54,850 nt of DNA from Candidatus Ornithospirochaeta stercorigallinarum. GTDB lineage: Bacteria > Spirochaetota > Spirochaetia > Sphaerochaetales > Sphaerochaetaceae. The stretch is taken from assembly GCA_018711525.1 (NCBI GenBank), contig DVIF01000047.1:1-54850 (forward strand). The letters are read 5' to 3'. Below, piece after piece: positions 42,401-51,107 of this stretch. The notes beneath the pieces are model-generated. The model was given only the letters and a program-made list of their open reading frames with translations, had not been told where the DNA came from and did no database searches. The translations under genes were made by a program, and so were the position numbers. The number at the start of each line of letters is the position of its first letter. Positions within the stretch are counted from its first letter, which is position 1.

Positions 42401-43732
42401 ATGAAGAAACTGTATAAGGCAAGGCGGGTGAATGACTTTGACAGGGCAATGAGGGCAAAGTACTCCTTGAGCAGCCTTGATCTGATAGCAAATGCCGCAA
42501 GGGGAGCACTGGAGATGATGAGGGATAGGCTCCAGGGTAGGAAGACACTCATCCTTGTCGGATCGGGCAACAATGGTGCTGATGGTATCAACCTTTTCCT
42601 TCTGATGCAGAAAGAGGGGATGGATGTCTGTATCTATTATGCGTCTGAAGGAAAGAGCGAGGAGAACAGGAGCCTGAGGGCTCTTGTGCCGCCTATTTCC
42701 GTCTCTTCGACTCTTTGTGGTTATGATGTCATCGTGGATGCAATCTATGGTGCATCCTTCCATCCACCGCTGAGTGATGATGTACGCTCCCTTCTTGATG
42801 AGGTCAACAGCCTTTCTGCTTTCCGTGCTGCACTCGATGTCCCCTCTGCATATTATTTCAAAGCGGATCTTACCATAACATTCACAATGCTCAAGGAAGA
42901 AGAGGTCTTGAGTGCACATAATGCAGGAAGGATTGTTCTTTTCAATCCCGGGTTTCCTGATGATGAGATTGAATCCTATGCAGAAGACTCATGCCTCTTG
43001 GAGGATGAGGATTACTTTGCTCCGTCTTTCTCTGATGTTGATTATAAGAACACAAGGGGACACCTGTTGATGAAAGCGGGGTCTCCCTCCTATAAAGGGG
43101 CTGCAATCCTGAGTGCCAAGGCGGCATTCCATGCGGGGTGCGGTCTTGTGACATTGAATGCAGATAGGGGTGTAAGGGATATGGTATACAGCTATCCTCC
43201 TCTGATCATCAGGGAGGGAAATGTCGATTACACCTCTTATTCGGCACTTCTCGCAGGACCGGGGTGGGGAGAGTGCGGCAACCGCAGCTTCCTTGGCTTC
43301 AAAGGGAACATGGTGCTCGATGCCGATGCCCTTGCAATGATTGAAAAAGGTGATGATTTTGAATATCGTGCGGTTCTCACACCCCATGTGGGGGAATTCA
43401 GAAGGCTTTCAAGGAGGCTTGGGATAGGGGAGGATGCTGTCGCCCTTTCCAAGGCCCTCAGAGCTGTTGTGGTGAAGAAGTCTAATATAGTTGAAATCGC
43501 CTATTCATCTGCTCGTTATTTCTATGTAGGGGATAACCCCAGTCTCGGTGTTGCTGGAAGCGGTGATGTGCTAGCCGGGATAATCGGGGCTTTCCTTGCT
43601 TCTGGGCTTTCTCCACTTGAAGCGGCAATCAATGGTGTCATATTGCATCAGATGAGCGGTAGGAAGGCTCATGAAAGACTAGGGTACTATGACAGCCTCG
43701 ACCTGATTGAAGAAGTAGGGAGGCTCAGGTGA
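42401..43732 (+). CDS. nnr: Bifunctional NAD(P)HX epimerase/dehydratase
   Basis: This enzyme repairs hydrated NADH/NADPH. The 443-residue protein joins a YjeF-N epimerase domain (about 1-195; GSGNNGADG near 52-60) to an ADP-dependent dehydratase domain (about 205-443; LTPHVGEFRRL near 326-336 and GVAGSGDVLAGIIGAFLASG near 384-403). The usual length is about 500. The epimerase part is shortened: after DVPSAYY it lacks the usual SGxxxxxG stretch, and the following strand is changed (TFTMLKEEE). Dehydratase activity looks intact; epimerase activity is less certain. It overlaps the next gene by 4 nt. Confidence 0.88.
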   Translation: MKKLYKARRVNDFDRAMRAKYSLSSLDLIANAARGALEMMRDRLQGRKTLILVGSGNNGADGINLFLLMQKEGMDVCIYYASEGKSEENRSLRALVPPISVSSTLCGYDVIVDAIYGASFHPPLSDDVRSLLDEVNSLSAFRAALDVPSAYYFKADLTITFTMLKEEEVLSAHNAGRIVLFNPGFPDDEIESYAEDSCLLEDEDYFAPSFSDVDYKNTRGHLLMKAGSPSYKGAAILSAKAAFHAGCGLVTLNADRGVRDMVYSYPPLIIREGNVDYTSYSALLAGPGWGECGNRSFLGFKGNMVLDADALAMIEKGDDFEYRAVLTPHVGEFRRLSRRLGIGEDAVALSKALRAVVVKKSNIVEIAYSSARYFYVGDNPSLGVAGSGDVLAGIIGAFLASGLSPLEAAINGVILHQMSGRKAHERLGYYDSLDLIEEVGRLR

Positions 43733-44124
43733 TACAGCTCTATCCGCTTTCCCTTCTCGTCATTGCTTTCTCCTCTCTTCTTTCTTTTGTCGAGGTCTAT
43801 CGCACAGAGCTTTCATTTCTTCTCAGATTCAAGATCGCACTTAGAAAGAACGAGAGGCTGAGGACTGCTCTGTCCCTCGTTGTTCTCATATTGTCTCTTC
43901 TGATGCTTTTATTCCCTCTTTATCCCGGTCCCATGATACTGGGAGACCTGCTCCCATCCATCACCATGATTTATGCCTCCCTCTTCATACGGAGAATCGA
44001 TGATAGTGTTGCCGACATGGATGTGGATGGAAGGAAGGAGGGGAGTGTGCATTTCAAGAGAGGTGTCTTCTTCTCCCTGGTTTTTCTTCTGCATTTCCTC
44101 TTCCCTTCGTTTATAATTCTCTAA
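43729..44124 (+). CDS. Small integral membrane protein of unknown function
   Basis: A 131-residue protein with about four hydrophobic segments: residues 3-20, 45-65, 68-86 and 112-130. A basic loop lies between the first two (FKIALRKNERLR) and an acidic loop, DDSVADMDVDGRKEG, before the last. The start is a GTG whose last two bases overlap the nnr stop (GTGA). The NUDIX gene follows 14 nt later, so the three are one unit. No family recognised. Confidence 0.65.
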   Translation: MIQLYPLSLLVIAFSSLLSFVEVYRTELSFLLRFKIALRKNERLRTALSLVVLILSLLMLLFPLYPGPMILGDLLPSITMIYASLFIRRIDDSVADMDVDGRKEGSVHFKRGVFFSLVFLLHFLFPSFIIL

Positions 44125-44138
44125 AAAGGAGGAAACAG

Positions 44139-44540
44139 ATGGAGAGAAGCGAGAGAGTGACGACAGCGGGAATCTATATCAAGGATGGACGTGTCCTTGT
44201 CGCAAAAAGACTTAGTGGCGGCTCCATTTCCGAGAAATGGGAGTTCCCCGGGGGAAAGAACAGATGGGGGGAGAGCGTCGCAGAGACACTTGTGAGGGAA
44301 TACTCGGAGGAGCTTGGTGTAGATATCATCGTAAAGGATGTTGTCTTCACATACGAGTTCGAGAACAAGGGTACGCTTTATCATCTGAAAGCCGCTTTGA
44401 TAGACATTCCGAGGCCCGATTTCACCCTTCATTTCCACTCGGAGGTGCTGATGGTCGGTCGAGAGAGGCTTTTAGCACTCGATTTTGCACCTTCTGATTG
44501 TCAGATTGCCTCTTATCTAGTTGAAAATAACTTCCTTTAG
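44139..44540 (+). CDS. NUDIX hydrolase, MutT-like
   Basis: The 133-residue protein has a complete NUDIX box: GGKNRWGESVAETLVREYSEELGV near residues 38-61 (split here for reading as GGKNRWGESVAETL and VREYSEELGV), with the metal-binding REYSEE core. The preceding EKWEFPGGK is typical of MutT-like 8-oxo-dGTP or (d)CTP pyrophosphatases. A strong AAAAGGAGG site precedes the ATG. It follows nnr, a nucleotide-repair enzyme, so both may serve metabolite clean-up. Confidence 0.9.
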   Translation: MERSERVTTAGIYIKDGRVLVAKRLSGGSISEKWEFPGGKNRWGESVAETLVREYSEELGVDIIVKDVVFTYEFENKGTLYHLKAALIDIPRPDFTLHFHSEVLMVGRERLLALDFAPSDCQIASYLVENNFL

Positions 44541-44577
44541 TTCTATCTTTTTCTTAAGTTTCTTAAGGAGGAATACT

Positions 44578-45603
44578 ATGGAGAAGAAGAACTTGGATTG
44601 GGGTAACCTCAGTTTCGCCTACATGCCGACAGATTACCGTTTCGTCGCCCATTACAAGAATGGGGCCTGGGATGAAGGTGGGCTCACCACCGATTCCATG
44701 TGCACCATGAGTGAGTGCGCAGGTGTCATCCAGTATGCACAGACATGTTTTGAAGGGCTCAAGGCCTATACGACCAAAGATGGCAGGATTGTGGCATTCC
44801 GCCCCGACCTCAATGCAGAGCGCCTGATGAACTCTGCCGACCGTCTCATGATTCCCCAGGTAAGCAAGGAGATGTTCCTCAGAGCTGTAGATGAAGTTGT
44901 AAAGGCAAACGCCGCATGGGTTCCTCCATATGGTTCGGGTGCGACACTTTATATCAGGCCATGCCTTTTCGGATGCGGTCCTGTCATAGGAGTAGCACCA
45001 GCACCGGAGTATGAGTTCCGTATCTTCTGTACTCCTGTAGGTCCTTATTTCAAAGGTGGAATCAAGCCGATCAGACTGCTATTAAGCCAGTACGATAGGG
45101 CCGCTCCTCATGGAACTGGTGATATAAAGGCGGGACTTAACTATGCAATGAGCCTCTATCCGGGGCATGTGGCGAAGGATCGGGGATACTCTGAGAACAT
45201 GTATCTCGATGCCGCTACGAGAACAAATGTCGAGGAGACGGGAGGTGCGAACTTCCTATTCATAACAAAAGATGGAGTCGTCGTCACACCTAAGAGCGAT
45301 ACGATTCTTCCTTCAATCACAAGAAGAAGTCTTGTTTATATAGCAGAGCACTACCTTGGACTCAAGGTCGAGGAGAGGGTGGTTCCATTCAGTGAGATCA
45401 AGGATTTTGCAGAATGTGCGCTCTGTGGTACTGCAGCTGTAATCAGTCCGGTATTTGCAGTCGATTATGAGGGAGGCTCAATCGAATTCCCAAGTGGAAG
45501 TGAGAAGATGGGGCCAGTTACACAGAAGCTCAGAGAGACGATTGTCGGTATCCAGGAAGGCACAGTCGAGGCTCCAGAGGGATGGATAAGAACTATCTGT
45601 TGA
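44578..45603 (+). CDS. ilvE: Branched-chain amino acid aminotransferase
   Basis: A cytoplasmic fold-type IV PLP enzyme that transfers amino groups between branched-chain amino acids and 2-oxoglutarate. The 341-residue protein shows the PLP lysine in GDIKAGLNYA near residue 184, ETGGANFLF near 222-230 and the phosphate-binding CGTAAVISPV near 282-291. The length and FEGLKAYTTKDGRI near 60-73 fit the bacterial/eukaryotic BCAT group (COG0115, the longer form). The ATG at 44578 follows AAGGAGG. It ends at a bidirectional terminator. Confidence 0.93.
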   Translation: MEKKNLDWGNLSFAYMPTDYRFVAHYKNGAWDEGGLTTDSMCTMSECAGVIQYAQTCFEGLKAYTTKDGRIVAFRPDLNAERLMNSADRLMIPQVSKEMFLRAVDEVVKANAAWVPPYGSGATLYIRPCLFGCGPVIGVAPAPEYEFRIFCTPVGPYFKGGIKPIRLLLSQYDRAAPHGTGDIKAGLNYAMSLYPGHVAKDRGYSENMYLDAATRTNVEETGGANFLFITKDGVVVTPKSDTILPSITRRSLVYIAEHYLGLKVEERVVPFSEIKDFAECALCGTAAVISPVFAVDYEGGSIEFPSGSEKMGPVTQKLRETIVGIQEGTVEAPEGWIRTIC

Positions 45604-45625
45604 TTGAGCTATGTCAGTATCAGGG

Positions 45626-45656
45626 TAGGGCGGGTTTTTCGAATCCGCCCTATTTG
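45626..45656. terminator. Bidirectional terminator between ilvE and the GNAT gene
   Basis: TAGGGCGG (45626-45633) pairs with CCGCCCTA (45645-45652), 8 bp. A T-rich tail follows on the plus strand. It overlaps the last codon of the minus-strand GNAT gene, so it serves both converging genes. Confidence 0.75.
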
Positions 45657-46216
45657 TATCTGTAAGGCCTTACAGATGTGGTTTCAGCATCATGTGCTCC
45701 GATGACCTTCTCCATCCAGATCATGGAATACCATCGGTCGAACTTTCTTCCACAGTCCTTGAATAGTCCGACCGTCTTGAATCCCATGTGCTGGTGGAAA
45801 AGCACACTGCTTCTGTCAAGGTATTCATCATCACATACGTCCGGGTAGGCTATGCAGGCATAGAGGTTCTTGATGCCCATGCTTTCAAGTCTTTCTTCAA
45901 GAGCTTCATACAGCCTTCTTCCCAACCCGTTTCCTCTTGAATCCCTTTTAATGTAGATCGAGAGCTCAACAGACCAGTCATATGCCTTTCTGTCCTTGAA
46001 TGTGTTCGCATAAGCATAGCCGAGTATTTTCCCCTCTCCCTCGATTACTATGTATGGATATCTTTTCATGATACCCTCCATCCTCTCTTTGAATTCACGG
46101 ATACATGGTGTTTTGTATTCAAAAGATATGGCGGTGTTTTCAACGTAGTAGGAATATATTCCCAGGATGTCTTCTGCATCGCAGAGGCAAGCATCCCTTA
46201 CAATAAGGTCATTCAT
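45650..46216 (-). CDS. GNAT N-acetyltransferase, Pat/MnaT-like
   Basis: The 188-residue acetyl-CoA-dependent transferase begins MNDLIVRDACLCDAEDILGIY. NTAISFEYKTP near 29-39 and the acetyl-CoA site RDSRGNGLGRRLYEALEE near 89-106 (R-x-x-G-x-G/A) resemble phosphinothricin/methionine-sulfoximine acetyltransferases and MnaT. Substrates are likely amino acids or amines. ATG 46216 is chosen because the ORF upstream runs through the glgC terminator. No Shine-Dalgarno site is visible; the start lies 15 nt beyond the glgC terminator's T run, so expression may depend on read-through. Confidence 0.82.
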   Translation of the reverse strand: MNDLIVRDACLCDAEDILGIYSYYVENTAISFEYKTPCIREFKERMEGIMKRYPYIVIEGEGKILGYAYANTFKDRKAYDWSVELSIYIKRDSRGNGLGRRLYEALEERLESMGIKNLYACIAYPDVCDDEYLDRSSVLFHQHMGFKTVGLFKDCGRKFDRWYSMIWMEKVIGAHDAETTSVRPYRYK

Positions 46217-46230
46217 GGCTTTTTTTCTTG

Positions 46231-46260
46231 AAAAAAGGCAGACCAATTACGATCTGCCTT
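46231..46260 (-). terminator. Intrinsic terminator of glgAC
   Basis: On the minus strand AAGGCAGA (46260-46253) pairs with TCTGCCTT (46242-46235), followed by six T. It lies 20 nt after the glgC stop. Confidence 0.85.
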
Positions 46261-46280
46261 ATCATTCGACTACTTCCGGA

Positions 46281-47576
46281 TCAGATTACTGTTCCATCTG
46301 GAATCACTGCATTCTTGTTGATGACAATGATTCCATCATGGACGGAGTACATCTCGAAGTCCCCTTCAGGGCGGTCGATGTTGTCGATACCGATTCTGCA
46401 GTTCGCTCCGATTCTCACGTTCTGGTCGATAATTGCTCTCTTTATGATCGTAGCCCTTCCGATTCCGATGTTTGGAATACCCTTTCTGGCATTCTCTGCC
46501 TTCTCTTCCTCCGTCTCATAACGACTTGCACCCATGCAGTACACGCCATCAAGGCTTGCACCTGCTTCGATGAAGGTCCTCACTCCGATGATGGAGTTGA
46601 CGATGTAGGCGTTCGTTATGATGCTTCCCTCACTTGTGAGCGAGCAGCTGATGTTGCAGAAGTTCGCCTTCGTAGCAGGAAGATGTCTTCTGTGCGTATA
46701 GATCGGCATATCCTCATCATAGAAGTTGAATGCAGGCTTTTCAGAGGCGAGGTTGAGGTTTGTCTCGTAGAAAGCCTTGATTGTTCCGATATCCTCCCAG
46801 AATCCATCGAAGAGGTATGCTGCGACCGGACGTGTCTTGATGATTTCAGGAATGATCTCCTTACCGAAATCCGTCTTGTCGTTGTTCAGTGCCTGCTCCA
46901 TCGTTTTTGCCGTGAAGATGTAGATGCCCATTGATGCAAGATATTCGTTCTTGTCTGTCACCGCCTGGTTGAGCTGCTCCTTCATGAGCTTTGCAGGAAC
47001 CTTGTAGTCGGATATGTCGAGGTCCTTTGCCGGCTTCTCATAGAACTGCTTTATCATTCCCTTCTCGTCACATCCGATGATTCCAAGACCTGTTGCCTGG
47101 CTTCTGCTGATCGGCTTTGCGGCAATAGTGAGCTCTGCTCCTGATTTGATATGCCTGTCGAGCATCTCCCTGAAATCCATTCTATAGAGCTGGTCGCCTG
47201 AAAGGATGACATAGTAGTCTGCATTCTGGTCTGAGAAGTGCTTGAGGTTCTTCCTTACAGCGTCTGCTGTTCCCTGATACCAGCTTTCCGAGGTGTATGT
47301 CTGCTCTGCAGCAAGGATTTCTACGAAACCGTTCGTGAACTGGTCGAAGGTATATGTGTGTGCGATATGGTTGTGAAGACTTGCTGTGTTGAACTGTGTA
47401 AGTACATAGATCTTCTTCATGTCGCTGTTGATACAGTTTGAGATAGGAATATCGACGAGACGATATTTTCCAGCAAACGGTACTGCTGGTTTACTTCTTT
47501 CCATTGTGAGAGGGTATAATCTTGTACCTCTTCCTCCTCCTAGAACAATGGCTACTACGTTATTGCCTTTCTTCAT
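46281..47576 (-). CDS. glgC: Glucose-1-phosphate adenylyltransferase
   Basis: It makes ADP-glucose from ATP and glucose-1-phosphate, the first committed step of glycogen synthesis. The 431-residue protein has the nucleotidyltransferase start VLGGGRGTRLYPLT near residues 12-25, KPAVPFAGKYR near 29-39, WYQGTADAV near 105-113 and a C-terminal left-handed beta-helix (I-G-x-x-x repeats). Activity in the family is set by sugar-phosphate effectors. ATG 47576 follows GGGAGGAG. It starts 10 nt after glgA in the same operon. Confidence 0.95.
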   Translation of the reverse strand: MKKGNNVVAIVLGGGRGTRLYPLTMERSKPAVPFAGKYRLVDIPISNCINSDMKKIYVLTQFNTASLHNHIAHTYTFDQFTNGFVEILAAEQTYTSESWYQGTADAVRKNLKHFSDQNADYYVILSGDQLYRMDFREMLDRHIKSGAELTIAAKPISRSQATGLGIIGCDEKGMIKQFYEKPAKDLDISDYKVPAKLMKEQLNQAVTDKNEYLASMGIYIFTAKTMEQALNNDKTDFGKEIIPEIIKTRPVAAYLFDGFWEDIGTIKAFYETNLNLASEKPAFNFYDEDMPIYTHRRHLPATKANFCNISCSLTSEGSIITNAYIVNSIIGVRTFIEAGASLDGVYCMGASRYETEEEKAENARKGIPNIGIGRATIIKRAIIDQNVRIGANCRIGIDNIDRPEGDFEMYSVHDGIIVINKNAVIPDGTVI

Positions 47577-47586
47577 ATGCTCCTCC

Positions 47587-49020
47587 CTAGTTGGCAATTG
47601 AATTATAAAGATCGTTATATAAACTGGCGGACTTCACCCATGTGAAATCCTCCATCATTCCCCTTTTGCGAGCCTCTTCGATTTCCTTCTTTGGTGCGCT
47701 GTTATAGAAATCTACCGCCCTGTCCACAGCTTTCTCCATCTCCTCCGGGTTCATGTCCTTGAACAGGAAGCCCTGGCCGTTCACCTTGTCTGATGTGATA
47801 TCCACTATGGTATCCTTAAGTCCTCCCGTTTCATGTGCGATGGGAAGAGTTCCATAATGGAGCGAATACATCTGGTTCAGTCCGCATGGTTCATACCTGG
47901 AAGGCATGAGGAAGAAATCCGAGCCGCCTTCCACCCTGTGTGCGACTTCATTTGAAAATACGATCCTGGCACTCAGATTCTCATATCTGCCATCGAGTTC
48001 AATGAGTTTGTCCTCAAATCTCTTATCGCCCGTTCCGATTATTATGAAATTCGAATTATTCTTATCGAGCATGTTCTCAAGCAGTGACGGACTTCCTGAG
48101 AGAAGCTCCTGGAAGCCTTTCTGGTCCGCAAGGCGGCTGATCATGGAGATAAGTGGAAGCTCAGGCCTCTTGAGTCCGAACTCCTTCATCACCTCCTCTT
48201 TAAGAAGCTGCTTGTTCTTGAGGTTCTTCGCAGAGAAACCCGGAGTGAAGAACTTGTCCTTTTCCGGATTCCACTCCTTGTAGTCTATGCCGTTTATTAT
48301 CCCGCTCAGATCCTCTTCCCTTTCCTTCAAAAGCCATTCAAGGGAGCAGCCCTGTTCCTTTGAAGTAATCTCCTTTGCGTATGTAGGGCTTACTGTGGTG
48401 ACCTTGTCTGCAAATGAAATCCCTGTCTTCATCATGTTGAAGCGGGAAGAGAGGCCTGTTCCTGTGAAAAGCTCATCCCTCAGAGGAAGACCTGAGAGCA
48501 GTACGTCGTATCTGCTTGCCTCCCCCTGATAGGCGAGATTGTGGATCGTATAGACGGTTTTGATCTTCTTCGAATTGAGTTTCACTATGTATGGTACAAG
48601 TCCAGTCGTCCAGTCATGGCAGTGGATTATGTCGGCATCGAAACCTGAAGCCTCAAGATAGGGCAGGACAGAGAGGGAGAAGAGAGAGAAGCGTTCGGCA
48701 TTGTCAGGATAAGGGGTGAACGATGTGTCTCCATATATCCCTTTCCTTTTTGTGAAATAAGGATGCACAAGGCCTACGAACTCGACATTCTCAACGGTCT
48801 TCGAGCATGTTGACACCTCTTCCTCTGCACCTAGCATTTCGACTGTGAAGCTTTGACCCTTTTTAAATCCCTTCTTGTCTATGAAGGAATACATGGGCAT
48901 CAGAACCTTGACATTCGTCCCTGTCTTGGCCAATGCAAAAGAGAGGGCTCCGATCACATCTGCAAGCCCGCCTGATTTTGAAAAAGGCACAGTTTCACTC
49001 GATACCATCAAAACATTCAT
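47587..49020 (-). CDS. glgA: Glycogen synthase
   Basis: This GT5 enzyme adds glucose from ADP-glucose to growing glycogen. The 477-residue protein has the ADP-binding KSGGLADV near residues 15-22 (KxGGL motif), IHCHDWTTGLVP near 127-138, YTIHNLAYQG near 152-161, RLADQKG near 300-306 and the GT-B donor segment PSRYEPCGLNQMYSLHYGT near 367-385. ATG 49020 is 7 nt after a strong -10 box, with no Shine-Dalgarno site, so the message appears leaderless. With glgC it makes glycogen for storage. Confidence 0.95.
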   Translation of the reverse strand: MNVLMVSSETVPFSKSGGLADVIGALSFALAKTGTNVKVLMPMYSFIDKKGFKKGQSFTVEMLGAEEEVSTCSKTVENVEFVGLVHPYFTKRKGIYGDTSFTPYPDNAERFSLFSLSVLPYLEASGFDADIIHCHDWTTGLVPYIVKLNSKKIKTVYTIHNLAYQGEASRYDVLLSGLPLRDELFTGTGLSSRFNMMKTGISFADKVTTVSPTYAKEITSKEQGCSLEWLLKEREEDLSGIINGIDYKEWNPEKDKFFTPGFSAKNLKNKQLLKEEVMKEFGLKRPELPLISMISRLADQKGFQELLSGSPSLLENMLDKNNSNFIIIGTGDKRFEDKLIELDGRYENLSARIVFSNEVAHRVEGGSDFFLMPSRYEPCGLNQMYSLHYGTLPIAHETGGLKDTIVDITSDKVNGQGFLFKDMNPEEMEKAVDRAVDFYNSAPKKEIEEARKRGMMEDFTWVKSASLYNDLYNSIAN

Positions 49021-49027
49021 AGATATA

Positions 49028-49056
49028 ATTAGAAACCATGCCAATTCAACAGTCAA
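49028..49056 (-). promoter_or_regulatory. Promoter of glgAC (leaderless)
   Basis: On the minus strand TTGACT (49056-49051) and TCTAAT (49033-49028) have a 17-nt spacer, each matching consensus in 5 of 6 bases. The ATG begins 7 nt after the -10 box, exactly where transcription should start. Confidence 0.65.
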
Positions 49057-49094
49057 GGAAATTGTTTTTTAAATTCTATTTAAAATCTAAAAAA

Positions 49095-50000
49095 TCACAG
49101 ATTCGAGATGTATTCATCAGCACTGTGTGCGGCAATGGCACCGTCTGCGGCAGCTGTGGCAACCTGCCTGAACGGGGTTGTGCGTACATCACCTGCAGCG
49201 AACACTCCCTCAAGGGAAGTCTCCATCCTCCCATTTGTGATGATGAAGCCGTTTTTGTCGAGGTCTACAAAACCACTGAAGAGGGATGAGTTAGGCACTA
49301 TTCCTACAAAGACGAAAACTGCATCTGCATCCAATGTCTCACCTGTGTCGAGCTTTGCACCGACAACCTTCTTTCCATCGCTGAGGATTTCAATGACGTT
49401 GCAGGATAGTTTCGTCCTGATGTTCGCACAGCTGGACAGTCTGTCCTGAAGAGCCTTCTGTGCCCTGAATTCGTTTCTTCTGTGGACTACAGTCACGCTC
49501 TTAGCGATTTTCGACAGGTATATGGCGTCTGTAAGGGCAGTATCCCCTCCGCCTACGACCACGACGTCCTTTCCTTTGAAGAACGGTCCGTCGCATGTGG
49601 CACAGTAGCTTACTCCCTTGCCCTGGTTCTCCTCTTCACCCTTCACACCAAGATGCCTATGGTCCGCTCCTGTTGCGATTATGACGGCCTTGGCCTCGAT
49701 TTCCCCCGAGTCTGTCAGTGCTATGAATCTTCCCTCTCCTTCCTTTCTGATTGCACTTAATGCCGTATACTCGACTTTCGCTCCAAAAAGCACTGCCTGG
49801 TTCTCCATGTCCTCGGCAAGCTTGTATCCTTTTGTCAGCGGAAGACCGGGGTAGTTCTCTATTTCATCTATGAGGAGCAGCTGTCCTCCCGGGGAAAGCT
49901 GATCGATTGCAGTGACGCTGTAGCCTGCCCTCGCTGCATAAGATGCGGCAGAAAGTCCTGCAGGACCTGCGCCTATGACAAGGATGTCCGTCTTATCCAT
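49095..50000 (-). CDS. trxB: Thioredoxin reductase
   Basis: The 301-residue NADPH-dependent flavoenzyme keeps thioredoxin reduced. It has the FAD motif GAGPAG at 10-15, the redox pair CATC (Cys133 and Cys136), NADPH-binding GGGDTALTDAIY near 152-163 and GVFAAGDVRT near 265-274. The length is normal. GGAGG precedes the ATG, and its start overlaps the tsaB stop by 8 nt, so it is the last gene of the TPR-tsaE-tsaB-trxB unit. Apart from general housekeeping no functional link to tRNA modification is known. Confidence 0.95.
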   Translation of the reverse strand: MDKTDILVIGAGPAGLSAASYAARAGYSVTAIDQLSPGGQLLLIDEIENYPGLPLTKGYKLAEDMENQAVLFGAKVEYTALSAIRKEGEGRFIALTDSGEIEAKAVIIATGADHRHLGVKGEEENQGKGVSYCATCDGPFFKGKDVVVVGGGDTALTDAIYLSKIAKSVTVVHRRNEFRAQKALQDRLSSCANIRTKLSCNVIEILSDGKKVVGAKLDTGETLDADAVFVFVGIVPNSSLFSGFVDLDKNGFIITNGRMETSLEGVFAAGDVRTTPFRQVATAAADGAIAAHSADEYISNL

Positions 50001-50691
50001 TTTTTTCCTCCATCTTCTTCAAAAGCGCCTCCTCGGCATCACTGCGTCTTACATAGAGAGGGCCTTCTCCGATGTCATCCTCTCCAGAGCTGCTGAGTTT
50101 CCTTAGTCCAAGTGCCATCAGTGACGATGCTATGTTCCTCGGGCACGAGCTGTCTATTATGAATTTCTCCCTGAGCTTTTCATCGGAGAGCTTTGAAAGA
50201 AAGAGCGGGGCGTCCTTTCCTGTGATTATGATCTTTTCATATCCGCTCACATCATCTGCGATGTTGTTGGGATCGGAATCCCTTATCTCTGTAAGTGGAT
50301 TGCCGCTCTCATCATAGAGGGCGTAGTAGAATCTGTTCTTCTTCGCATCTATGCAGGATAGGACAGGGTAGGGGGAGAGTCCTTTTACGGCATGGCCCAT
50401 CGCCTCAAGGGTAGGTACTGTGACAAGTTTTGCATCTCCCGCGGCCCTGATTCCTTTTAGACTGGCTATTCCGACCCTGAGCCCGGTGAATGATCCCGGA
50501 CCCTTTGCAGCGATGAGAACGTCCAGATCCTTAAGTGAGAGATGGGCTCTTTCCAAGAGGGACATGATCTCCGTCAATAGGCATTCCGAGTGGGAGAAGT
50601 TGCCGTTTATAAGTCTTTCCTCGTAGCTGGTATCGGTCTTAAGAGCTATGGAAAGCACGTCTGTCGAGGTGTCAAGAGAGAGAATATTCAT
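49993..50691 (-). CDS. tsaB: tRNA threonylcarbamoyladenosine biosynthesis protein TsaB
   Basis: TsaB is the scaffold partner of TsaD in making t6A37 of ANN-decoding tRNAs. The 232-residue protein is of the ASKHA fold: LSLDTSTDVLSIAL near residues 4-17 and KGPGSFTGLRVGIASLKGI near 63-81 are the family signatures. It overlaps the tsaE gene by 20 nt, with AGGAAGG before the ATG. TsaD and TsaC are not in the window. Confidence 0.93.
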   Translation of the reverse strand: MNILSLDTSTDVLSIALKTDTSYEERLINGNFSHSECLLTEIMSLLERAHLSLKDLDVLIAAKGPGSFTGLRVGIASLKGIRAAGDAKLVTVPTLEAMGHAVKGLSPYPVLSCIDAKKNRFYYALYDESGNPLTEIRDSDPNNIADDVSGYEKIIITGKDAPLFLSKLSDEKLREKFIIDSSCPRNIASSLMALGLRKLSSSGEDDIGEGPLYVRRSDAEEALLKKMEEKNG

Positions 50692-51106
50692 GCCTTCCTC
50701 CTTCTACGTTGATAACCCTGTTTCCATCATCATCTATGCTTATATCCACATAGATTGTGGATTCAGGAAGCATAGATTCTATCTTCTCAGACCATTCGAT
50801 CAAAGCCACACCATCGCTGTAGAGGAAATCCTCTCCACCCATGGATTCGAACTCATCCTCTCCAGAGAGCCGGTACAGGTCCAGATGGTACATCTTGATC
50901 CTGCCGTCATACTCCTGGACTATTGTGAATGTCGGGCTTACGATGGCCTCTTCGATCCCCAGGGATTCAGCAATGCCCTTGGCGAACACTGTCTTACCTG
51001 CGCCAAGACTTCCTCTGAGGGAGACGACATCACCTTTTTCCAGGGTCTCTGCAAAGCTTTTCCCCGCTTTCCTTGTATCTTCTTCACTCTTGGAGATGAT
51101 CTGCAT
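50672..51106 (-). CDS. tsaE: tRNA threonylcarbamoyladenosine biosynthesis ATPase TsaE
   Basis: TsaE is the P-loop ATPase that regenerates the TsaBD complex in t6A synthesis. The 144-residue protein has Walker A GSLGAGKT at 32-39, SPTFTIVQEY near 56-65, HLDLYRL near 73-79 and ALIEWSEKI near 101-109. ATG 51106 has GAGGAA upstream, formed by the last codons of the TPR gene. The longer in-frame ORF upstream is a shadow of the His-rich tail and should be ignored. Confidence 0.93.
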   Translation of the reverse strand: MQIISKSEEDTRKAGKSFAETLEKGDVVSLRGSLGAGKTVFAKGIAESLGIEEAIVSPTFTIVQEYDGRIKMYHLDLYRLSGEDEFESMGGEDFLYSDGVALIEWSEKIESMLPESTIYVDISIDDDGNRVINVEGGRHEYSLS

Positions 51107-51107
51107 C

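Noticed and set aside
45626-45656. A TTCGAAT loop that looks like a tRNA T arm
   Set aside because: The stem spacing does not fit a T arm and it sits exactly at the convergent gene ends, so a terminator explains it.
50839-50850. Minus-strand GATTCGAAC-like T-loop match in tsaE
   Set aside because: It lies within a well-supported coding region and has no acceptor stem around it.
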